Below, piece by piece: positions 24,037-26,505 of a stretch of DNA of 26,505 bases (its first letter is position 1; each line of letters begins with the position of its first letter). This DNA comes from JAKLDO01 sp035354435 (GTDB lineage Bacteria; UBP6; UBA1177). The stretch spans positions 1 through 26,505 of the forward strand of contig DAOQAY010000026.1 in assembly GCA_035354435.1 (NCBI GenBank), written 5' to 3'. A program made the position numbers and the translations under genes. The notes beneath the pieces were generated by a model. It saw nothing but the letters and a program-made list of their open reading frames with translations, was not told where the DNA came from and did no database searches.

Positions 24037-25158
24037 ATGTCTGAAATAAGAAAAGGTTTTGATCAGGAATACAAAAACTGGCTGAGAGAAATAAAGGAAA
24101 AGATTAAAGGGGCACAGATTCGTGCAGCGTTGTCTGCGAACAGAGAGGTGATTCTTTTTTACTGGGATCTGGGTGGATTAATTAATAGAAAGATCGAAGA
24201 AAACGCATGGGGCAACAAGGTGATTGATCAACTTTCAAAAGATTTGTCTTCAGAATTTCCTGATACGCAGGGTTTTTCGAGAACAAATTTATACTACATA
24301 AGAAAGTTTTACGAATATTTCAAGGAGCTTAGCGATGATTTTGAAATTGTTCCCCAGACCGGGGGACAATTAGAAAAAGCAATAGTGCATCAGAGCGGGG
24401 CACAGACTGTTCCTCCAATTGTCCCCCATATTGCTGGACAATTACCGTGGAGTCACATAAAAATAATTCTTGATAAAATCAAAGATCACAATGAAGCCCG
24501 TTTTTATATAAACCAGACCATTGAAAATGGATGGGGTCGTGACACCCTTGCACTTCAGATAAAATCGAATCTTTTTAAAAGAAGCGGCAAAGCTGTTACT
24601 AATTTCAAGAATACACTTCCCGAACCTATGTCAGATCTGGCTCAGCAGACAATCAAAGATCCTTACAGGTTTGATTTTATGACAATGACAAAACCTTATG
24701 TCGAAAGAGATATTGAAAACCAGCTCACTGACAATATTTCAAAATTTCTTCTTGAACTTGGAAAAGGATTTGCATTTGTCGGTCGCCAGTACCATCTTGA
24801 AGTCGGGGAAAGTGATTATTACATTGATTTGCTGTTTTATCACATAAAATTGAAGTGTTATGTCGTTATTGAACTGAAAAACACGAAATTTATCCCTGAA
24901 TATGCCGGAAAACTCAATTTCTATCTCTCGGCAGTTGACAGTTATGTTAAAGGAAGTGACGATAACCCGACAATAGGAATTCTCCTTTGCCGTGACAAAA
25001 ACAACATTGAAGCCGAATTTGCACTCAGAGACATCGGAAAACCAATGGGAGTCAGTGAATTTGAAATACTTGAAAAACTACCCGAAAACTTAAGAAGCAG
25101 TCTCCCGACAGTTGAAGAAATTGAAACAGAACTCCAAAAACAACTGGAAGAAAAATAA
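24037..25158 (+). CDS. DUF1016 / YhcG-family PD-(D/E)xK nuclease
   Basis: About 373 residues. The N-terminal DUF1016 domain (about 1-100) carries REVILFYWDLGGLIN (36-50), WGNKVIDQLSKDL (58-70) and FSRTNLYYIRKFYE (80-93). A Gln/Gly-rich linker (about 105-137) of unusual sequence follows, then the C-terminal PD-(D/E)xK nuclease domain (about 205-345) with Asp264 (YYIDLLFYH), Glu279 and Lys281 (VVIELKN) as the D...ExK catalytic set. The family is common in genomic islands and next to type I restriction genes; a defence or mobile-element role is usually assumed but not proven. Start chosen at 24037, 7 bases after GAGG; a GTG at 24004 lies inside the junction repeat. The neighbouring HsdR remnant fits the expected context. 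Confidence 0.88.
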   Translation: MSEIRKGFDQEYKNWLREIKEKIKGAQIRAALSANREVILFYWDLGGLINRKIEENAWGNKVIDQLSKDLSSEFPDTQGFSRTNLYYIRKFYEYFKELSDDFEIVPQTGGQLEKAIVHQSGAQTVPPIVPHIAGQLPWSHIKIILDKIKDHNEARFYINQTIENGWGRDTLALQIKSNLFKRSGKAVTNFKNTLPEPMSDLAQQTIKDPYRFDFMTMTKPYVERDIENQLTDNISKFLLELGKGFAFVGRQYHLEVGESDYYIDLLFYHIKLKCYVVIELKNTKFIPEYAGKLNFYLSAVDSYVKGSDDNPTIGILLCRDKNNIEAEFALRDIGKPMGVSEFEILEKLPENLRSSLPTVEEIETELQKQLEEK

Positions 25159-25185
25159 TGATTGAAAGACACGGCGGATTATTTT

Positions 25186-25245
25186 GTAGGGGCGAAAGAT
25201 CTTTCGCCCTTACTTGTAGGGGTTGAACCATGTTTCAACCCAGTA
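25186..25245. repeat. Second pair of REP-like GTAG hairpins
   Basis: Element C (25186-25213) is a 27-of-28 match to element A and its single difference makes the loop region more symmetric. Element D (25216-25245) begins GTAGGGGTTGAA and closes with TTCAACCC as an 8-bp stem. As at 23738, two elements lie tandemly in a gap between genes. Confidence 0.75.
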
Positions 25246-25262
25246 TTTGTGAGGATTGAAAT

Positions 25263-25290
25263 GATAAATGAAGCAGTAGCAGCGTGATGG
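25263..25290 (+). repeat. 28-bp junction repeat, copy 2
   Basis: Matches 23983-24010 at 26 of 28 positions. The ATG at 25261, preceded by GAGG, opens a nine-codon frame (MINEAVAA, stop) through the repeat; as in copy 1, a ribosome site and start codon are joined to the repeat and translation ends within it. A GGAGG for the following gene begins 3 bp after the repeat. Confidence 0.7.
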
Positions 25291-25305
25291 GTGGAGGTGA
25301 GAAAT

Positions 25306-26505
25306 ATGAAAGAATCCAATAGGATAGAACTGAAGCTTACTTTGACTGATTCGCTGGAAAAAGAGGTCGTGGCATTTTTGAATAGTCGTGAAGGAGGTTT
25401 TATCTTCATTGGTATTGATGATAACGGTGTTGTAAAAGGTGTCGGGAATTCTGATGAAATGCAACTCCAGATAAAAGACCGTCTGAAAAACAATATTCAG
25501 CCGACATGTCTTGGTTTGTTTGACATTATCGGAGAAGAGCAGGATGGAAAAGATATAATTAAAATAATAGTAGCCAGCGGTCCTGAAAAACCGTATTACT
25601 TAAAAAAACTTGGTATGTCGGAAAAAGGGTGTTTCCTTCGTGTGGGAACTGCCGCAGAACCGATGAATACTCGAATGATTGAAAGTTTCTTTGCAAAACG
25701 CACCCGGAATTCAATCGGAAAAATACGAGCCAATCAACAAAAATTGAAGTTTGAACAGCTAAGGATTTATTACGAGGAGTCGGGCAAGAAATTAAATTCA
25801 AAATTTGCTGAAAACTTGAGCCTGCTTTGTGAGGACGGATCTTACAATTATGCAGGATATCTTATGTCAGATGTGAACGCCATTTCAATTAAGGTCGCCA
25901 AATACAACGGAAAGAACAGAGTTCATCTGGCTGAAAATAATGAATACGGTTACTGTTCACTTATTAAAGCCACAAAACAGGTGCTGGATAAAATAGCTCT
26001 TGAAAACAAAACAAGAAGCAGAATTACTTCAAAAGAACGCATTGATACTCATTTGTGGAACCCTATTGCCATCCGTGAAGCGGTGGTTAATGCAATCGTG
26101 CACAACGATTATACATACGAAGTGCCGCCGAAATTTGAAATTTTTGATGACAGGATCGAGATCACTTCTGCCGGCAGTTTGCCGGATATGCTGAGTGAGA
26201 AAGAGTTCTTTGAAGGTTTTTCCATTCCACGCAATCAGGAAATAATGCGTATATTTAAAGACTTGGAGCTTGTCGAACATTTGGGCTCAGGAGTGCCCCG
26301 TATTCTTGAAGCATATAACAAAGAGAGTTTTCACTTCTCCGAAAATTTTCTCCGCATGACATTTCCCAATGCTTGGGATCTGTCAGAAGATGAAGTTACG
26401 CCACCAGTCGAGGCACAAGCAACAGGGCAAGTAGCAGGACAAGTAACAGGACAAGTTGGGACACAAGTCGGGAAAGCGTCGGGAAAGCGTCGGAATGATT
26501 TCGGG
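25306..26505 (+). CDS. AlbA_2/Schlafen-type ATP-binding protein, 3' end missing
   Basis: Four hundred codons, open to the right edge. The N-terminal AlbA_2 (Schlafen-like) domain spans about 10-125, with FLNSREGGFIFIGIDDNGVV (24-43). A linker region follows, then a GHKL-type ATPase segment with WNPIAIREAVVNAIVHNDY (251-269) and GSGVPRI (327-333). The tail (about 371-395) has repeated TGQV/AGQV/TGQVGTQV units, which in this family precede a C-terminal winged-helix domain that would lie beyond the window. These proteins are often annotated as transcriptional regulators or RecG-like and are frequent in accessory DNA; no specific function is known. GGAGG lies 8 bp before the ATG. An 11-bp tandem duplication near the right edge may disturb the frame. 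Confidence 0.85.
   Translation, partial: MKESNRIELKLTLTDSLEKEVVAFLNSREGGFIFIGIDDNGVVKGVGNSDEMQLQIKDRLKNNIQPTCLGLFDIIGEEQDGKDIIKIIVASGPEKPYYLKKLGMSEKGCFLRVGTAAEPMNTRMIESFFAKRTRNSIGKIRANQQKLKFEQLRIYYEESGKKLNSKFAENLSLLCEDGSYNYAGYLMSDVNAISIKVAKYNGKNRVHLAENNEYGYCSLIKATKQVLDKIALENKTRSRITSKERIDTHLWNPIAIREAVVNAIVHNDYTYEVPPKFEIFDDRIEITSAGSLPDMLSEKEFFEGFSIPRNQEIMRIFKDLELVEHLGSGVPRILEAYNKESFHFSENFLRMTFPNAWDLSEDEVTPPVEAQATGQVAGQVTGQVGTQVGKASGKRRNDFG
26467..26488 (+). repeat. Perfect 11-bp tandem duplication in the AlbA_2 gene tail
   Basis: GTCGGGAAAGC at 26467-26477 is repeated exactly at 26478-26488, and a third partial copy (GTCGG) follows. Because 11 is not a multiple of 3, gain or loss of one copy shifts the frame; with one copy the frame would reach a TGA within a few codons. 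Confidence 0.85.

Overview
The window reads as chromosome of a diderm (Gram-negative-type) bacterium with fairly AT-rich DNA and compact, co-directional operons. Outer-membrane beta-barrels, a complete TonB/ExbB/ExbD apparatus, secreted lipoproteins with Asp/Thr-rich or Gly-Asp-Thr linkers, and a two-domain PilZ protein of the kind common in myxobacteria all point to an uncultured deltaproteobacterial-grade lineage (Myxococcota/Desulfobacterota/Bdellovibrionota or a neighbouring phylum). The placement is inferred from protein style only and is not certain.

Layout. (1) 1-249, minus strand: start of an acidic lipoprotein with a consensus sigma70 promoter. (2) 428-4511: housekeeping genes ahcY, ftsY, a PilZ protein and rsmE, the last three joined by 4-bp ATGA overlaps. 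(3) 4508-12851: a phosphate-starvation locus: Pho box, porin, phoR, [a BrnT/BrnA-like toxin-antitoxin pair], a second Pho box, then pstS-pstC-pstA-pstB-phoU. No phoB response regulator is present. (4) 12945-23645: a structured leader, a (Gly-Asp/Asn-Thr)12 beta-helix lipoprotein, an intrinsic terminator, then a tight operon DUF3450-like / coiled-coil ExbB-like / ExbB / ExbD / TonB / TPR / TonB-dependent receptor, followed by an exported HAD-type phosphatase. (5) 23738-26505: an accessory patch with REP-like GTAG hairpins, an HsdR remnant truncated after about 55 codons, a DUF1016 PD-(D/E)xK nuclease, a duplicated 28-bp junction sequence, and an AlbA_2/Schlafen-type ATP-binding protein running off the window.

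How the parts fit. The two Pho boxes have the same design: four TTAACA-like hexamers every 11 bp. They tie the porin-phoR unit to the pst operon as one regulon. The porin would admit phosphate through the outer membrane, PstS would bind it in the periplasm, PstCAB would import it, and PhoU/PhoR would report supply. The TonB cassette directly downstream, with a surface beta-helix lipoprotein and a secreted phosphatase, suggests a second, energised outer-membrane route for a scarce or bulky phosphorus source. This is the most interesting hypothesis in the window, but it is an inference from position: no strong Pho box was found in front of the TonB part.

No gene-free stretch exceeds 300 bases. 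The larger gaps (250-427, 7710-7864, 8422-8584, 12852-13011, 23646-23820, 25159-25305) hold the promoters, Pho box, leader hairpin and REP elements listed below. No tRNA, rRNA, CRISPR array or insertion sequence was recognised.
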